Source of the DNA: Paracoccus caeni
Lineage (GTDB): Bacteria; Pseudomonadota; Alphaproteobacteria; Rhodobacterales; Rhodobacteraceae
Assembly: GCF_016629665.1 (NCBI RefSeq)
Contig: NZ_JAEPRQ010000001.1
Location: 620,001-684,000, forward strand
Reading direction: 5' to 3'
Length of the DNA stretch: 64,000 nt
A program made the position numbers and the translations under genes. Within the stretch, counting starts at the first letter, position 1. Each line of letters opens with the position of its first letter. The notes under the pieces are model-generated. The model searched no databases and had not been told where the DNA came from. It was given only the letters and a program-made list of their open reading frames with translations. This document shows positions 19,384 to 27,576 of this stretch, one piece after another.

Positions 19384-20076
19384 ATGCAACATCCTGTGGT
19401 CTCGCGCGAGGATTGGCTTACGGCGCGACGGGCGCTTCTTGCCGCCGAGAAAGAGCTGACCCATCAGCGCGACAAGATCACCAGACAGCGGTTGGCGCTG
19501 CCATGGGTGAAGGTTGAAAAAGAATATGTCTTCGACACTCTGGACGGGCCACGAAGTCTGTCGGATCTTTTCGAAGGGCGATCACAGCTACTGGTGCAGC
19601 ATTTCATGTTTGGCCCCGGATGGAAGCAGGGTTGCCCAAGCTGTTCTTTCATGGCCGACCATTTCGATGGCATGAATCTGCATCTGGCGCATCACGATGT
19701 GACGATGGTCGCCATCTCTCGGGCGACGCTGGAAGAGATCGAGCCTTTTCGCCGCCGCATGGGATGGCAATTCACGTGGGTGTCGTCGAACGGAAGCCCG
19801 TTCAATCATGATTTCCGGGTCAGCTTCACGCCTCAGGAGATCGAGAGCGGCAAGATCGACTACAATTTCGGGCAATGGGATGAGACTGGCGAGGAATGGC
19901 CGGGCATCAGCGCTTTCGTCAAGGACGAATCCGGCGAGGTGTTCCACACTTATTCCACCTATGGCCGCGGTGTAGAGGTGATGATGGGAACCTACGCAAT
20001 GCTCGACCTTGCGCCGAAGGGTCGCAATGAGACCAGTGGAATGGGGTGGCTGCGTCACCATGACCGCTACGAATAG
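19384..20076 (+). CDS. DUF899 family thioredoxin-like protein
   Basis: A 230-residue protein with the DUF899 features VSREDWLTARRALLAAEKEL, the central HFMFGPGWKQGCPSCSFMAD with CPSC at 84-87, and the C-terminal HTYSTYGRGVEVMMGTYAML. The family has a thioredoxin-like fold and is often annotated as predicted dithiol-disulfide oxidoreductase; its substrate is unknown. It has a strong AGGAGGTGCGGA site and lies alone between the rpmD terminator and a convergent gene, breaking the usual rpmD-rplO neighbourhood. Confidence 0.88.
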   Translation: MQHPVVSREDWLTARRALLAAEKELTHQRDKITRQRLALPWVKVEKEYVFDTLDGPRSLSDLFEGRSQLLVQHFMFGPGWKQGCPSCSFMADHFDGMNLHLAHHDVTMVAISRATLEEIEPFRRRMGWQFTWVSSNGSPFNHDFRVSFTPQEIESGKIDYNFGQWDETGEEWPGISAFVKDESGEVFHTYSTYGRGVEVMMGTYAMLDLAPKGRNETSGMGWLRHHDRYE

Positions 20077-20099
20077 CAGAGGTCGCAGCCCATGAAGGC

Positions 20100-20129
20100 G
20101 ATGCGCCCCGGACTTTGCCGGGACGCATC
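20100..20129. other. Hairpin between convergent genes
   Basis: GATGCG-C-CCCGG-ACTTTG-CCGGG-A-CGCATC: a 6+5 bp stem with one mismatch between the DUF899 gene and the VPLPA-CTERM gene. It has no T run on either strand; it may act as a weak bidirectional terminator. Confidence 0.5.
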
Positions 20130-20136
20130 GAGCAAA

Positions 20137-20832
20137 TCAGTTCGCGTTCTTACGACGACGCAGCGCGGACAGACCGGCTGCGGCAGCAAGCAACAACAGG
20201 CCCGATGCCGGCAGCGGAACCGGAGCAGGTTGATTCAGGTCGCCGGTCACATCGACAGTGTAACCCGAAGCGCCGCCGTGATCTTCGCGCAGGATCTGCA
20301 GGTAGTGGAGACCCGAACCGAGATCGCCCAGCGACAGGCTGAACTCACCCGGGATCGCACTGCCCGGACGCAGATGACCGCCAAGGAAAGTGCCGTTCAG
20401 CCAGACGAACAGGCCGTTATCGACGCCAAACGAGGCGTTGACATTGCTCAGGCCGCCCGCGCCGCCGTCCAGCGTGTAGATGATCGCGGTTTCGTCGTTG
20501 ATCGTCCATGATGTCGGGATCGCAACAGGGCCTGCCGACCATGTGCCGCCCGGAGCAGCCGGGTTGCTCAACCAGTCGCCAAGTGCGGCCGAAGCCGAGG
20601 ACAGATCAGGCTCGTTTCCGGCCGGGATGTCGAGGCTGGGATCGCCGCCGCTGACATTGGCAAGCGGGAACATGAAGTTGCCGCCGAACGGGTTGGTCCC
20701 GTCCAGCGAGGTGCCGATGCCGTTGTTATAGTAACCTTGGGTCGAATTATCGATCAGGGTCGCGGCCATTGCGGTGGTGCTGGCCGCGAGCGCAAAACCG
20801 ACTGCGAAAGCCGCAGTCTTCAAGCTTTTCAT
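20137..20832 (-). CDS. VPLPA-CTERM sorting-domain exported protein
   Basis: A 231-residue protein. Residues 1-24 are a signal peptide (MKSLKTAAFAVGFALAASTT). The body is Gly/Asn/Ser-rich with beta-strand character (DNGLFVWLNGTFLGGHLRPG). The C-terminus, PVPLPASGLLLLAAAAGLSA followed by LRRRKNAN, is a VPLPA-CTERM signal: a VPLPA motif, membrane helix and basic tail processed by an exosortase of the PEP-CTERM class. No exosortase gene is in the window. The start at 20832 has GGAG 6 bases upstream; an in-frame ATG at 20844 lacks this. Surface or matrix function is inferred. Confidence 0.85.
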   Translation of the reverse strand: MKSLKTAAFAVGFALAASTTAMAATLIDNSTQGYYNNGIGTSLDGTNPFGGNFMFPLANVSGGDPSLDIPAGNEPDLSSASAALGDWLSNPAAPGGTWSAGPVAIPTSWTINDETAIIYTLDGGAGGLSNVNASFGVDNGLFVWLNGTFLGGHLRPGSAIPGEFSLSLGDLGSGLHYLQILREDHGGASGYTVDVTGDLNQPAPVPLPASGLLLLAAAAGLSALRRRKNAN

Positions 20833-20849
20833 TCGGGTCTCCATTCACT

Positions 20850-20863
20850 TTTTACAGGTAAAA
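20850..20863. promoter_or_regulatory. Palindrome upstream of the VPLPA-CTERM gene
   Basis: TTTTAC-AG-GTAAAA, 14 bases with perfect dyad arms, lies 18 bases upstream of the start codon. Position and symmetry suit an operator; the binding protein is unknown. Confidence 0.4.
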
Positions 20864-21003
20864 CATTAACGGAGCGCTACACCCATAGGCTCTGCCGACA
20901 AAACGAAAAATTCGCATATAACTGAAATATCGTGCTTGCTCAGGTCGCCGATTGTGCGCCCGGTTTTGACGCAACTTAAGGATGTGAGTTTTGTGCGGCG
21001 GCG

Positions 21004-21642
21004 CTATCCATCGCTCTCGCGGCAGGCATAGACGGTGCCGCCGACTGCGACGACGCTGACTGCCGCTCCTGCGGCGAGGACAGGGGAGGCTGCGACGGTT
21101 GCCGCCGCGCCGCCGATCGAGCTGAGCGCGCCAGAGATATAACCGCTCGATCCACTGATGATCACCGCGCCCGATCCGTCGGGCAGCGCCTGCAGGCCGC
21201 GAACCGTGCCGCGCGCCGCTGCGCCGGTCATGGCGACCGCGGCGTTCTTGGTCTGGTTCACGCGCTGGCAGAAACTGCGCGAGGGACGCTCGCACCGGCC
21301 ATAGGAATCACGCTCGCCCAGATCGATGCCGATGATCGAATCCGATTCCTGATCGTGGCGCAGGCAGAACGGGGTGCGTTGTTCGTCGGTCAGCTCCGGC
21401 GTGAGGCTGCGCAGCACCACATAGCTGGGGCAGTTGTCGCGGCCCCATCGGGTGAAGACGATTTCGCGCATGCTGAAATGATCACGGAGTCCGTCTTCGT
21501 CGCGGTCATAGGCCAGCGCGACATCCTTGCCGCTGATGCGGGCGGTGCAGAAAACGGGATCAGCAGCCTCGACCGCGGTGCTGCCCGCTGCCAGAAAAAT
21601 CGCGCCGCCAAGAAAGCCGAGAAGATGTCGCATGTTAGTCAT
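21004..21642 (-). CDS. Exported cysteine-containing hypothetical protein
   Basis: A protein of about 212 residues I do not recognise. An N-terminal signal sequence (MRHLLGFLGGAIFLAAGSTA, after MTN) is followed by a domain with several cysteines (FCTAR, NCPSY, FCLRH, RCERP, FCQRV) and the acidic DRDEDGLRD, which resembles a calcium-binding loop. A Gly/Ala-rich hydrophobic C-terminus follows (LAAGAAVSVVAVGGTVYACR). Starts at 21642 and 21633 are both possible; AGGAG lies somewhat far upstream. It is divergent from rplO. Function is unknown. Confidence 0.6.
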   Translation of the reverse strand: MTNMRHLLGFLGGAIFLAAGSTAVEAADPVFCTARISGKDVALAYDRDEDGLRDHFSMREIVFTRWGRDNCPSYVVLRSLTPELTDEQRTPFCLRHDQESDSIIGIDLGERDSYGRCERPSRSFCQRVNQTKNAAVAMTGAAARGTVRGLQALPDGSGAVIISGSSGYISGALSSIGGAAATVAASPVLAAGAAVSVVAVGGTVYACRESDG

Positions 21643-21777
21643 CCGGGGAGGGTGTCTCCTATCGGTGATAGCGCGCGGTGGCGGCACGGCAATTCACATC
21701 CGGTTGTGAAGATTGTGACGGGCCAGGGCGCGGCGAAAATGCCACGGGATAAGGCCACAGATGCGGCCCTGCGACCC

Positions 21778-21806
21778 TTGAACCGTCGGACCGTTCCGTT
21801 TATACG
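21778..21806 (+). promoter_or_regulatory. Predicted promoter of the rplO-secY-adk unit
   Basis: TTGAAC (21778-21783) and TATACG (21801-21806) are separated by 17 bases, about 97 bases before rplO. This gives the unit its own promoter after separation from rpmD. A perfect 14-bp palindrome follows at the expected transcription start. Confidence 0.65.
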
Positions 21807-21814
21807 CCGCGGGT

Positions 21815-21828
21815 GCCCCTGCAGGGGC
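21815..21828. promoter_or_regulatory. Perfect palindrome at the expected rplO transcription start
   Basis: GCCCCTGCAGGGGC lies 8 bases downstream of the -10 element, so it would overlap or directly follow the transcript's 5' end. It could be an operator or a 5'-end hairpin. Confidence 0.4.
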
Positions 21829-21902
21829 CGACTCAATGAAGCAAGAAATGCCGTGTCCGTCCCACATCGCTTCGGGGGCGCGTCCGGCCAAGGAGAAGCG
21901 AT

Positions 21903-22379
21903 ATGAAACTGCATGAGATTCGCGACAACGAAGGCGCGAACCGCAAGAAAAAGCGCGTTGCGCGTGGTCCCGGCTCGGGCAAGGGTAAAACCGCCGGCCG
22001 TGGTATCAAAGGTCAGAAATCCCGCTCGGGTGTGGCGCTGAACGGTTATGAAGGCGGCCAAATGCCGCTGTACCGCCGCCTGCCGAAGCGTGGCTTTACC
22101 AAGCCGAATGCAAAATCCTTCGCAGTCGTCAATCTGGGCCAGATCCAGACCTTCATCGACGCGGGCAAGCTGGACGGCAAAGCCGACGTGACCGAGGATG
22201 CGCTGGTTGCATCGGGTCTGGTGCGCCGCAAGCTGGACGGTATCCGTCTGCTGGCCAAGGGCGAACTGAAAGCCAAGGTGACGATCGCCGTGACCGGCGC
22301 GTCGAAAGCGGCTGTCGAGGCCGTCGAAAAGGCGGGCGGCAAGGTGTCGCTGCCGGCAGTGGCTGAGGTGGCGGAATAA
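21903..22379 (+). CDS. rplO: 50S ribosomal protein L15
   Basis: A 158-residue protein, [20 protein letters not shown], with the Gly-rich [20 protein letters not shown] and [17 protein letters not shown]. It is a late 50S assembly protein. AAGGAGAAGCGAT precedes the start. Usually joined to rpmD, here it is separated by about 2.7 kb and three unrelated genes, and it has its own promoter. Confidence 0.99.
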   Translation: MKLHEIRDNEGANRKKKRVARGPGSGKGKTAGRGIKGQKSRSGVALNGYEGGQMPLYRRLPKRGFTKPNAKSFAVVNLGQIQTFIDAGKLDGKADVTEDALVASGLVRRKLDGIRLLAKGELKAKVTIAVTGASKAAVEAVEKAGGKVSLPAVAEVAE

Positions 22380-22389
22380 GCTGTTGAAC

Positions 22390-22462
22390 GGGGCGCGCGC
22401 GCCCCATAGATAGCGAAAAGGTTTTCCTGGCGCCGCCGGAACCGGAAACGGGTCGGCGGCGC
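22390..22462 (+). other. Tandem GC-rich palindromes, rplO-secY junction
   Basis: A perfect 16-base palindrome GGGGCGCGCGCGCCCC (22390-22405) is followed by GCGCCGCCG (22430-22438) pairing with CGGCGGCGC (22454-22462). The second stem ends 24 bases before the secY start and could affect secY translation. Confidence 0.5.
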
Positions 22463-22486
22463 TGTCATGACACGGGACGAAAACAT

Positions 22487-23854
22487 ATGGCGTCAGCCGC
22501 AGAACAGATGGCCGCGAACCTCTCGTGGGGGGCATTCAGCAAGGCCACCGAGCTTAAACAGCGCATCTGGTTCACGATCGGGCTGCTGATCATTTACCGT
22601 CTGGGCACCTATATTCCGGTTCCCGGCATCGACGGCGGCGCGCTTCGCAACTTCATGGAGCAGGCGCAGTCCGGCATCGGGGGGATTCTCTCGATGTTCA
22701 CCGGCGGTGCCCTTGGCCGGATGGGTGTGTTCGCGCTTGGCATCATGCCCTACATTTCGGCCTCGATCATCGTTCAGCTTTTGACTTCGATGGTTCCTTC
22801 GCTGGAGCAGTTGAAGAAAGAAGGCGAGCAGGGCCGCAAGAAGATCAACCAATACACACGCTACGGCACCGTCGCACTGGCGCTGTTCCAGGCTTACGGT
22901 CTGGCGAAAAGCCTTGAGGCGGGCGGTCTGGCGCATGATCCGGGGCTGTTCTTCCAGGCCTCGGTGGTCATCACGCTGGTCGGCGGCACCATGTTCCTGA
23001 TGTGGCTGGGTGAACAGATCACCGCACGCGGCATCGGCAACGGTATCTCGCTGATCATCTTCGTCGGGATCGTCGCAGAAATACCCACGCACATCGCGCA
23101 GTTTCTTGCGCAGGGCGCTGTGGAAGGCGCCACGATGCTGACGCTGGGCGTTATCGTGATGGTCGTCGCGGTGATCACCTTCGTCGTCTTCATGGAGCGC
23201 GCGCTTCGCAAGATTCGCATCCAGTATCCCCGGCGTCAGGTTGGCATGAAGATCTATGACGGTCAGTCGTCGCATCTTCCGGTCAAGGTCAACCCGGCGG
23301 GCGTGATCCCGGCGATCTTTGCCAGCTCGCTGCTGCTGCTGCCGATCACCATCTCGACCTTCTCGGGCGGTCAGACCGGGCCGATCATGTCGGTCATCCT
23401 CGCTTATTTTGGGCCGGGGCAACCGCTTTACCTGCTGTTCTTCGCGGCGATGATCGTCTTCTTCACCTTCTTCTATACCCACAATGTCAGCTTCAAATCC
23501 GACGACGTGGCGGAGAACCTGAAGAATCAGGGCGGTTTCGTGCCGGGCATTCGTCCGGGCAAACGGACCGAGGAATATCTGGACTATGTGGTAAACCGGA
23601 TTCTGGTTATCGGCTCGGCCTATCTTGCGGCTGTCTGTCTGTTGCCGGAAATCCTGCGGCACCAGTGGTCGATTCCGTTCTACTTTGGCGGAACCTCGGT
23701 GCTGATCGTGGTCTCCGTGACGATGGACACGATCAATCAGGTGCAAAGCCACTTGCTTGCGCACCAATACGAAGGTCTGATCGAAAAATCTCAGCTTCGC
23801 GGTAAGCGTAAGCCGGGAACCGCGAAGCCGCGTCGCTCGCCGACTCGCCGCTGA
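22487..23854 (+). CDS. secY: Protein translocase subunit SecY
   Basis: A 455-residue inner-membrane protein with about ten transmembrane helices. Family hallmarks include RLGTYIPVPGIDGGALRNFM, FALGIMPYISASIIVQLLTS, the RGIGNGISLIIFVGI segment and NLKNQGGFVPGIRPGKRTEE. It forms the protein-conducting channel with SecE and SecG. The basic C-terminus (RGKRKPGTAKPRRSPTRR) binds the ribosome and SecA in the family. It is followed after 96 bases by adk, the usual alphaproteobacterial order. Confidence 0.99.
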   Translation: MASAAEQMAANLSWGAFSKATELKQRIWFTIGLLIIYRLGTYIPVPGIDGGALRNFMEQAQSGIGGILSMFTGGALGRMGVFALGIMPYISASIIVQLLTSMVPSLEQLKKEGEQGRKKINQYTRYGTVALALFQAYGLAKSLEAGGLAHDPGLFFQASVVITLVGGTMFLMWLGEQITARGIGNGISLIIFVGIVAEIPTHIAQFLAQGAVEGATMLTLGVIVMVVAVITFVVFMERALRKIRIQYPRRQVGMKIYDGQSSHLPVKVNPAGVIPAIFASSLLLLPITISTFSGGQTGPIMSVILAYFGPGQPLYLLFFAAMIVFFTFFYTHNVSFKSDDVAENLKNQGGFVPGIRPGKRTEEYLDYVVNRILVIGSAYLAAVCLLPEILRHQWSIPFYFGGTSVLIVVSVTMDTINQVQSHLLAHQYEGLIEKSQLRGKRKPGTAKPRRSPTRR

Positions 23855-23950
23855 TGCGGGACTGACAGACGATCAACGATCCCGGAGCCGCGCAACGACG
23901 TAGGGTCCGGGCCATCGTGCCGAAGACGGACTAGCTAGGGGACGGAAGCC

Positions 23951-24601
23951 ATGACCATCAATATCATCCTGTTGGGGCCGCCCGGTGCCGGTAAGGGAAC
24001 GCAGGCGCGCATTCTGGTGGAAGAGCGTGGTCTGCAACAGCTTTCGACCGGAGACATGCTTCGTGCCGCCCGCAATTCGGGCACCGAGATGGGCAAGAAG
24101 GTTGCCGATGTCATGGACCGCGGCGAGCTGGTCACCGATGAAATCGTCATCGGGCTGATCCGCGAGAAGCTGTCCGAGGGTGGCAACGGCTTCATCTTCG
24201 ACGGTTTCCCGCGGACGCTTGCCCAGGCCGATGCGCTTGGTCATCTGCTTGATGAGACCGGGATGATTCTCGACGCCGTCATCGAAATGCAGGTCGAAGA
24301 TGATGCGCTGGTCCGGCGGATCACCGGGCGCTTCACCTGCGGCAATTGCGGCGAAGTCTATCATGACGAGACTCGTCCGACGAAACAGCCGGGCGTCTGC
24401 GACGTCTGTGGCTCTACCGATTTGCGTCGCCGTGCCGACGACAATGAGGAAAGCCTGAAAACCCGTCTGCTTGAATATTACAAGAAGACCTCGCCGCTTA
24501 TTGGTTATTACTACGCCAAAGAGAAGCTGACCTCGGTCGATGGGCTGGGCGCACAAGAGGCCGTCTCGCGCGATATTGCGGCCGTTCTGAACGGGCGATA
24601 A
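23951..24601 (+). CDS. adk: Adenylate kinase (long, zinc-type LID)
   Basis: A 216-residue enzyme converting ATP + AMP to 2 ADP. The P-loop GPPGAGKGT is at 9-17, the AMP-site LSTGDMLRA at 31-39 and DGFPRT at 84-89. The LID domain carries four cysteines, C130/C133 and C150/C153 (CGNCG, CDVCG), expected to bind zinc structurally. GGGGACGGAAGCC precedes the ATG. It is co-transcribed with secY. Confidence 0.98.
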   Translation: MTINIILLGPPGAGKGTQARILVEERGLQQLSTGDMLRAARNSGTEMGKKVADVMDRGELVTDEIVIGLIREKLSEGGNGFIFDGFPRTLAQADALGHLLDETGMILDAVIEMQVEDDALVRRITGRFTCGNCGEVYHDETRPTKQPGVCDVCGSTDLRRRADDNEESLKTRLLEYYKKTSPLIGYYYAKEKLTSVDGLGAQEAVSRDIAAVLNGR

Positions 24602-24664
24602 CGTTATCGGGGCAGGGGCGATGCAAAGCGGGCGGGGCTTGTCAAGAAGTTTCTGCCTGCGCCC

Positions 24665-24691
24665 TTGACGATCGGCGGATCAGCTTATAAA
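24665..24691 (+). promoter_or_regulatory. Predicted promoter of the rpsM-rpsK-rpoA-rplQ unit
   Basis: TTGACG (24665-24670) and TATAAA (24686-24691) have the same offset as the tuf promoter elements. A transcript would start near 24698, leaving a leader of roughly 125 bases. Confidence 0.65.
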
Positions 24692-24743
24692 TCACGGTCT
24701 CTCGCAAGAGAATCACTCGAAATTGACGGGTGGAAAATGGCTC

Positions 24744-24804
24744 GGCCCGAAGGCATGCCTTCCGGGCCGTATGTTGTGAAAAAAGGTTCCGGGGTTACGG
24801 AACC
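24744..24804 (+). promoter_or_regulatory. Two-hairpin leader of rpsM
   Basis: Hairpin 1, 24744-24768: GGCCCG-AAGGC / GCCTT-C-CGGGCC with one bulge. Hairpin 2, 24785-24804: GGTTCCG-6 bases-CGGAACC, a perfect 7-bp stem ending 20 bases before the GTG start. The position matches where the alpha operon is autoregulated by S4 in enterobacteria, but the structure is different and regulation is only inferred. Confidence 0.5.
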
Positions 24805-24824
24805 GCAACCGAAAAGGAAAACGC

Positions 24825-25193
24825 GTGGCTCGTATTGCTGGCGTCAACATTCCGACGGGGAAACGCGTCCCCATCGCTCTGACCTATATCCACGGCATCG
24901 GCCCGATGCATGCTTCGCAGATCGTCGAAGCTGTCGGTATCGATCCTGCCCGTCGCGTGAATGACCTGTCGGACGCCGAAGTTTTGCAGATCCGCGAATA
25001 TATCGACGCGAACCTGACCGTCGAAGGCGACCTGCGCCGCGAAACCCAGATGAACATCAAACGGATGATGGATCTGGGCTCGTATCGTGGTCTGCGTCAC
25101 CGTCGCGGCCTGCCGGTTCGCGGTCAGCGCACGCACACCAATGCCCGCACCCGCAAGGGCCCGGCGAAGCCGATCGCCGGCAAGAAGAAGTAA
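24825..25193 (+). CDS. rpsM: 30S ribosomal protein S13 (GTG start)
   Basis: A 122-residue protein ([40 protein letters not shown]) at the 30S head contacting the P-site tRNA. It starts with GTG at 24825, after GAAAAGGAAAACGC. It opens the alpha operon and follows a structured leader. Confidence 0.98.
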   Translation: MARIAGVNIPTGKRVPIALTYIHGIGPMHASQIVEAVGIDPARRVNDLSDAEVLQIREYIDANLTVEGDLRRETQMNIKRMMDLGSYRGLRHRRGLPVRGQRTHTNARTRKGPAKPIAGKKK

Positions 25194-25205
25194 GGGGGAA
25201 CGGAC

Positions 25206-25595
25206 ATGGCTCGCGATAAAACCCGCGTTAAGCGCAAAGAGCGCAAGAATATCGCTTCTGGCGTCGCTCACGTGAACTCCAGCTTCAACAACACCAAGAT
25301 CCTGATCTCGGACGTGCAAGGCAATGCGATCGCATGGTCGTCGGCCGGCACCATGGGTTTCAAGGGTTCGCGCAAATCGACCCCCTACGCCGCGCAGATG
25401 GCCGCAGAAGATGCGGGCCGCAAGGCACAGGAACACGGCGTCCGCACGCTGGAAGTCGAAGTTCAAGGCCCCGGTTCGGGTCGTGAATCGGCTCTGCGCG
25501 CGCTGGCGGCTGTTGGTTTCAACATCACCGCAATCCGCGACGTGACGCCGATCGCACATAACGGCTGCCGCCCCCCGAAGCGTCGCCGCGTCTGA
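25206..25595 (+). CDS. rpsK: 30S ribosomal protein S11
   Basis: A 129-residue protein with [20 protein letters not shown] and [20 protein letters not shown], and the conserved C-terminal [15 protein letters not shown]. It is part of the platform near the mRNA E site. AAGGGGGAACGGAC precedes the ATG. Confidence 0.99.
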   Translation: MARDKTRVKRKERKNIASGVAHVNSSFNNTKILISDVQGNAIAWSSAGTMGFKGSRKSTPYAAQMAAEDAGRKAQEHGVRTLEVEVQGPGSGRESALRALAAVGFNITAIRDVTPIAHNGCRPPKRRRV

Positions 25596-25616
25596 TTTCA
25601 GATGAAGATTTGCCGG

Positions 25617-25636
25617 ACCGCGCCCTGTTGCGCGGT
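25617..25636 (+). other. Intra-operon hairpin rpsK-rpoA
   Basis: ACCGCGC-CCTGTT-GCGCGGT, a perfect 7-bp stem in the 115-base gap, without a strong T run. Confidence 0.5.
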
Positions 25637-25710
25637 TCGGTTGTTACGTTTTCAACCTCGGGCGTTTCCGGCCTTGGACATGGGGCGGAAACAAGAATGG
25701 AGGCAAACGC

Positions 25711-26727
25711 ATGATCCATAAGAATTGGGCTGAGCTGATCAAGCCGACGCAGCTTGTCGTCAAGCCCGGCGCCGATGCGACCCGCACCGCGACCCTGATC
25801 GCCGAGCCGCTGGAGCGTGGCTTCGGCCTGACGCTGGGCAACGCGCTGCGTCGCGTTCTGCTGTCCTCGTTGCAGGGCGGCGCGATCACCTCGGTGCAGA
25901 TCGACAACGTGCTGCACGAGTTCAGCAGCGTGGCGGGCGTCCGTGAGGACGTGACCGACATCGTGCTGAACCTGAAGGGCGTCACGCTGAAAATGGATGT
26001 CGAAGGTCCGAAACGCCTGTCGCTGACCGCAAAAGGTCCGGGCGAGGTCAAGGCCAGCGACATTCAGGAAACTGCCGGGATCACGGTTCTGAACCGCGAT
26101 CACGTCATCTGCCATCTGGACGACGGCGCCGATCTGAGCATGGAACTGACCGTGCAGACCGGCAAAGGCTATGTCGCCGCCGACAAGAACCGCCCGGAAG
26201 ATGCGCCGATCGGCCTGATTCCGATCGATGCGATCTTCTCGCCGGTGAAGCGCGTCAGCTATGAAGTCACCCCGACCCGCGAAGGTCAGGTTCTGGACTA
26301 TGACAAGCTGACGATGAAGATCGAAACCGATGGTTCGCTGACCCCGGAAGATGCCGTGGCCTATGCCGCGCGCATCGTTCAGGATCAGTTGTCTGTCTTC
26401 GTGAACTTCGACGAGCCGGAATCGGCAAGCCGTCAGGACAGCGACGAAGGTCTGGAATTCGATCCGCGTCTGCTGAAGAAAGTGGACGAGCTGGAATTGT
26501 CGGTCCGTTCGGCGAACTGCCTGAAGAACGACAATATCGTCTATATCGGCGACCTGATCCAGAAGACCGAAGCAGAGATGCTGCGCACGCCGAACTTCGG
26601 CCGCAAGTCGCTGAACGAGATCAAGGAAGTGCTTTCGGGCATGGGTCTGCATCTTGGGATGGACGTGGTCGATTGGCCGCCGGAAAACATCGAAGATCTG
26701 GCCAAGCGTTTCGACGACCAGTTTTAA
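25711..26727 (+). CDS. rpoA: RNA polymerase alpha subunit
   Basis: A 338-residue protein. The N-terminal dimerisation domain shows [20 protein letters not shown]. After an acidic linker, the C-terminal domain shows [20 protein letters not shown] and [20 protein letters not shown], which contacts UP elements and activators. Normal length. It is translated from an ATG preceded by GGAGGCAAACGC. Confidence 0.99.
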   Translation: MIHKNWAELIKPTQLVVKPGADATRTATLIAEPLERGFGLTLGNALRRVLLSSLQGGAITSVQIDNVLHEFSSVAGVREDVTDIVLNLKGVTLKMDVEGPKRLSLTAKGPGEVKASDIQETAGITVLNRDHVICHLDDGADLSMELTVQTGKGYVAADKNRPEDAPIGLIPIDAIFSPVKRVSYEVTPTREGQVLDYDKLTMKIETDGSLTPEDAVAYAARIVQDQLSVFVNFDEPESASRQDSDEGLEFDPRLLKKVDELELSVRSANCLKNDNIVYIGDLIQKTEAEMLRTPNFGRKSLNEIKEVLSGMGLHLGMDVVDWPPENIEDLAKRFDDQF

Positions 26728-26736
26728 GTTAAGGCG

Positions 26737-26756
26737 GGGTGCGCTATGGCGCACCC
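26737..26756 (+). other. Intra-operon hairpin rpoA-rplQ
   Basis: GGGTGCGC-TATG-GCGCACCC, a perfect 8-bp stem 9 bases after the rpoA stop, without a T run. Confidence 0.55.
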
Positions 26757-26840
26757 TTCCGCACCGGGCATCCCGCCCCAAGGAGAGTGGCCCGCACGCA
26801 TGGGCTGCCGGACAAAGCAAAAACGCTAAGGAGAAACATT

Positions 26841-27257
26841 ATGCGTCACGCACGTGGCTATCGCCGCCTCAACCGCACCCATGAACACCGCAAGGCGCTG
26901 TTCGCCAACATGGCCGGCTCGCTGATCGAGCATGAGCAGATCAAGACCACCTTGCCGAAAGCCAAGGAACTGCGTCCGATCATCGAAAAGCTGATCACGC
27001 TGGCCAAACGCGGCGACCTGCACGCCCGCCGTCAGGCCGCTTCGCAACTGAAGCAAGACCAGTATGTCGCCAAACTGTTCGAAGTTCTGGGCGCACGCTA
27101 CAAGGATCGTCAGGGCGGCTACGTTCGCGTCCTGAAAGCCGGTTTCCGTTATGGCGACATGGCACCGATGGCGATCATCGAACTGGTCGATCGTGACCCG
27201 GCCGCCAAAGGCGCCGCCGATCACGCCCGCACCGAAGCAGAGGCTGCCGCAGAGTAA
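26841..27257 (+). CDS. rplQ: 50S ribosomal protein L17
   Basis: A 138-residue protein, [20 protein letters not shown], with the L17 core [20 protein letters not shown] and a short alanine-rich tail. AAGGAGAAACATT precedes the chosen ATG; the frame continues upstream through non-conserved sequence. It is the last gene of the alpha operon, followed by a terminator. Confidence 0.98.
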   Translation: MRHARGYRRLNRTHEHRKALFANMAGSLIEHEQIKTTLPKAKELRPIIEKLITLAKRGDLHARRQAASQLKQDQYVAKLFEVLGARYKDRQGGYVRVLKAGFRYGDMAPMAIIELVDRDPAAKGAADHARTEAEAAAE

Positions 27258-27294
27258 TTCTGACGCCGCACATTCTGCGCAAAGCACGAATCAG

Positions 27295-27328
27295 CACCCT
27301 GTCACCAACCCGGTGGCGGGGTGTTTTT
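27295..27328 (+). terminator. Rho-independent terminator after rplQ
   Basis: CACCCTGTCACC pairs with GGTGGCGGGGTG (12 bp, two G-U pairs, 5-base loop), followed by TTTTT. It ends the alpha operon. Confidence 0.85.
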
Positions 27329-27376
27329 CTATTGCCAGCACTGGACTTGAGCGAATTAACGGCAGGTTCAGGAAAG

Positions 27377-27401
27377 TTAACGTTAGGAAACCTTAGGTTA
27401 A
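27377..27401. promoter_or_regulatory. Imperfect inverted repeat upstream of luxR
   Basis: TTAACGTTAGG-AAA-CCTTAGGTTAA matches its reverse complement at 9 of 11 positions per arm. A possible regulator site, about 176 bases before luxR. Confidence 0.35.
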
Positions 27402-27450
27402 AGCGGCCTGCGCAGACAAATCTCTCGTAATGTCACGACGCGGTGTGATA

Positions 27451-27463
27451 CACGTCAGACGTG
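27451..27463. promoter_or_regulatory. 13-base palindrome upstream of luxR
   Basis: CACGTC-A-GACGTG, perfect 6-bp arms, 80 bases before the predicted -35 of luxR. It does not fit the classical lux-box consensus; the binding protein is unknown. Confidence 0.4.
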
Positions 27464-27542
27464 CTACCATCTCTCCGATGGTTGTGGAGGTTTGTAACAT
27501 TAATGATCTGGCAGCTAATTTTCGCCAAACTTACCATGTCCG

Positions 27543-27571
27543 TTGACGGTAACGAACACAATTTGTCTAAA
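27543..27571 (+). promoter_or_regulatory. Predicted luxR promoter abutting the start codon
   Basis: TTGACG (27543-27548), a 17-base spacer, then TCTAAA (27566-27571). The ATG at 27577 begins only 5 bases after the -10, and no Shine-Dalgarno sequence is present, so the transcript may be leaderless. Confidence 0.45.
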
Positions 27572-27576
27572 AAGTC

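Larger units (their letters stand above)
27258..27576. other. Intergenic region rplQ-luxR (319 bases)
   Basis: It holds the rplQ terminator (27295-27328), an AT-richer stretch with an imperfect inverted repeat (27377-27401), a 13-base palindrome (27451-27463), a weak dyad TGGC-N11-GCCA (27509-27527) and a promoter abutting the luxR start. No convincing small gene was found. Confidence 0.6.

Noticed and set aside
27509..27527. TGGC-N11-GCCA as a lux box
   Set aside because: Only the outer four bases are symmetric and the interior does not fit the consensus; too weak to annotate as an operator.
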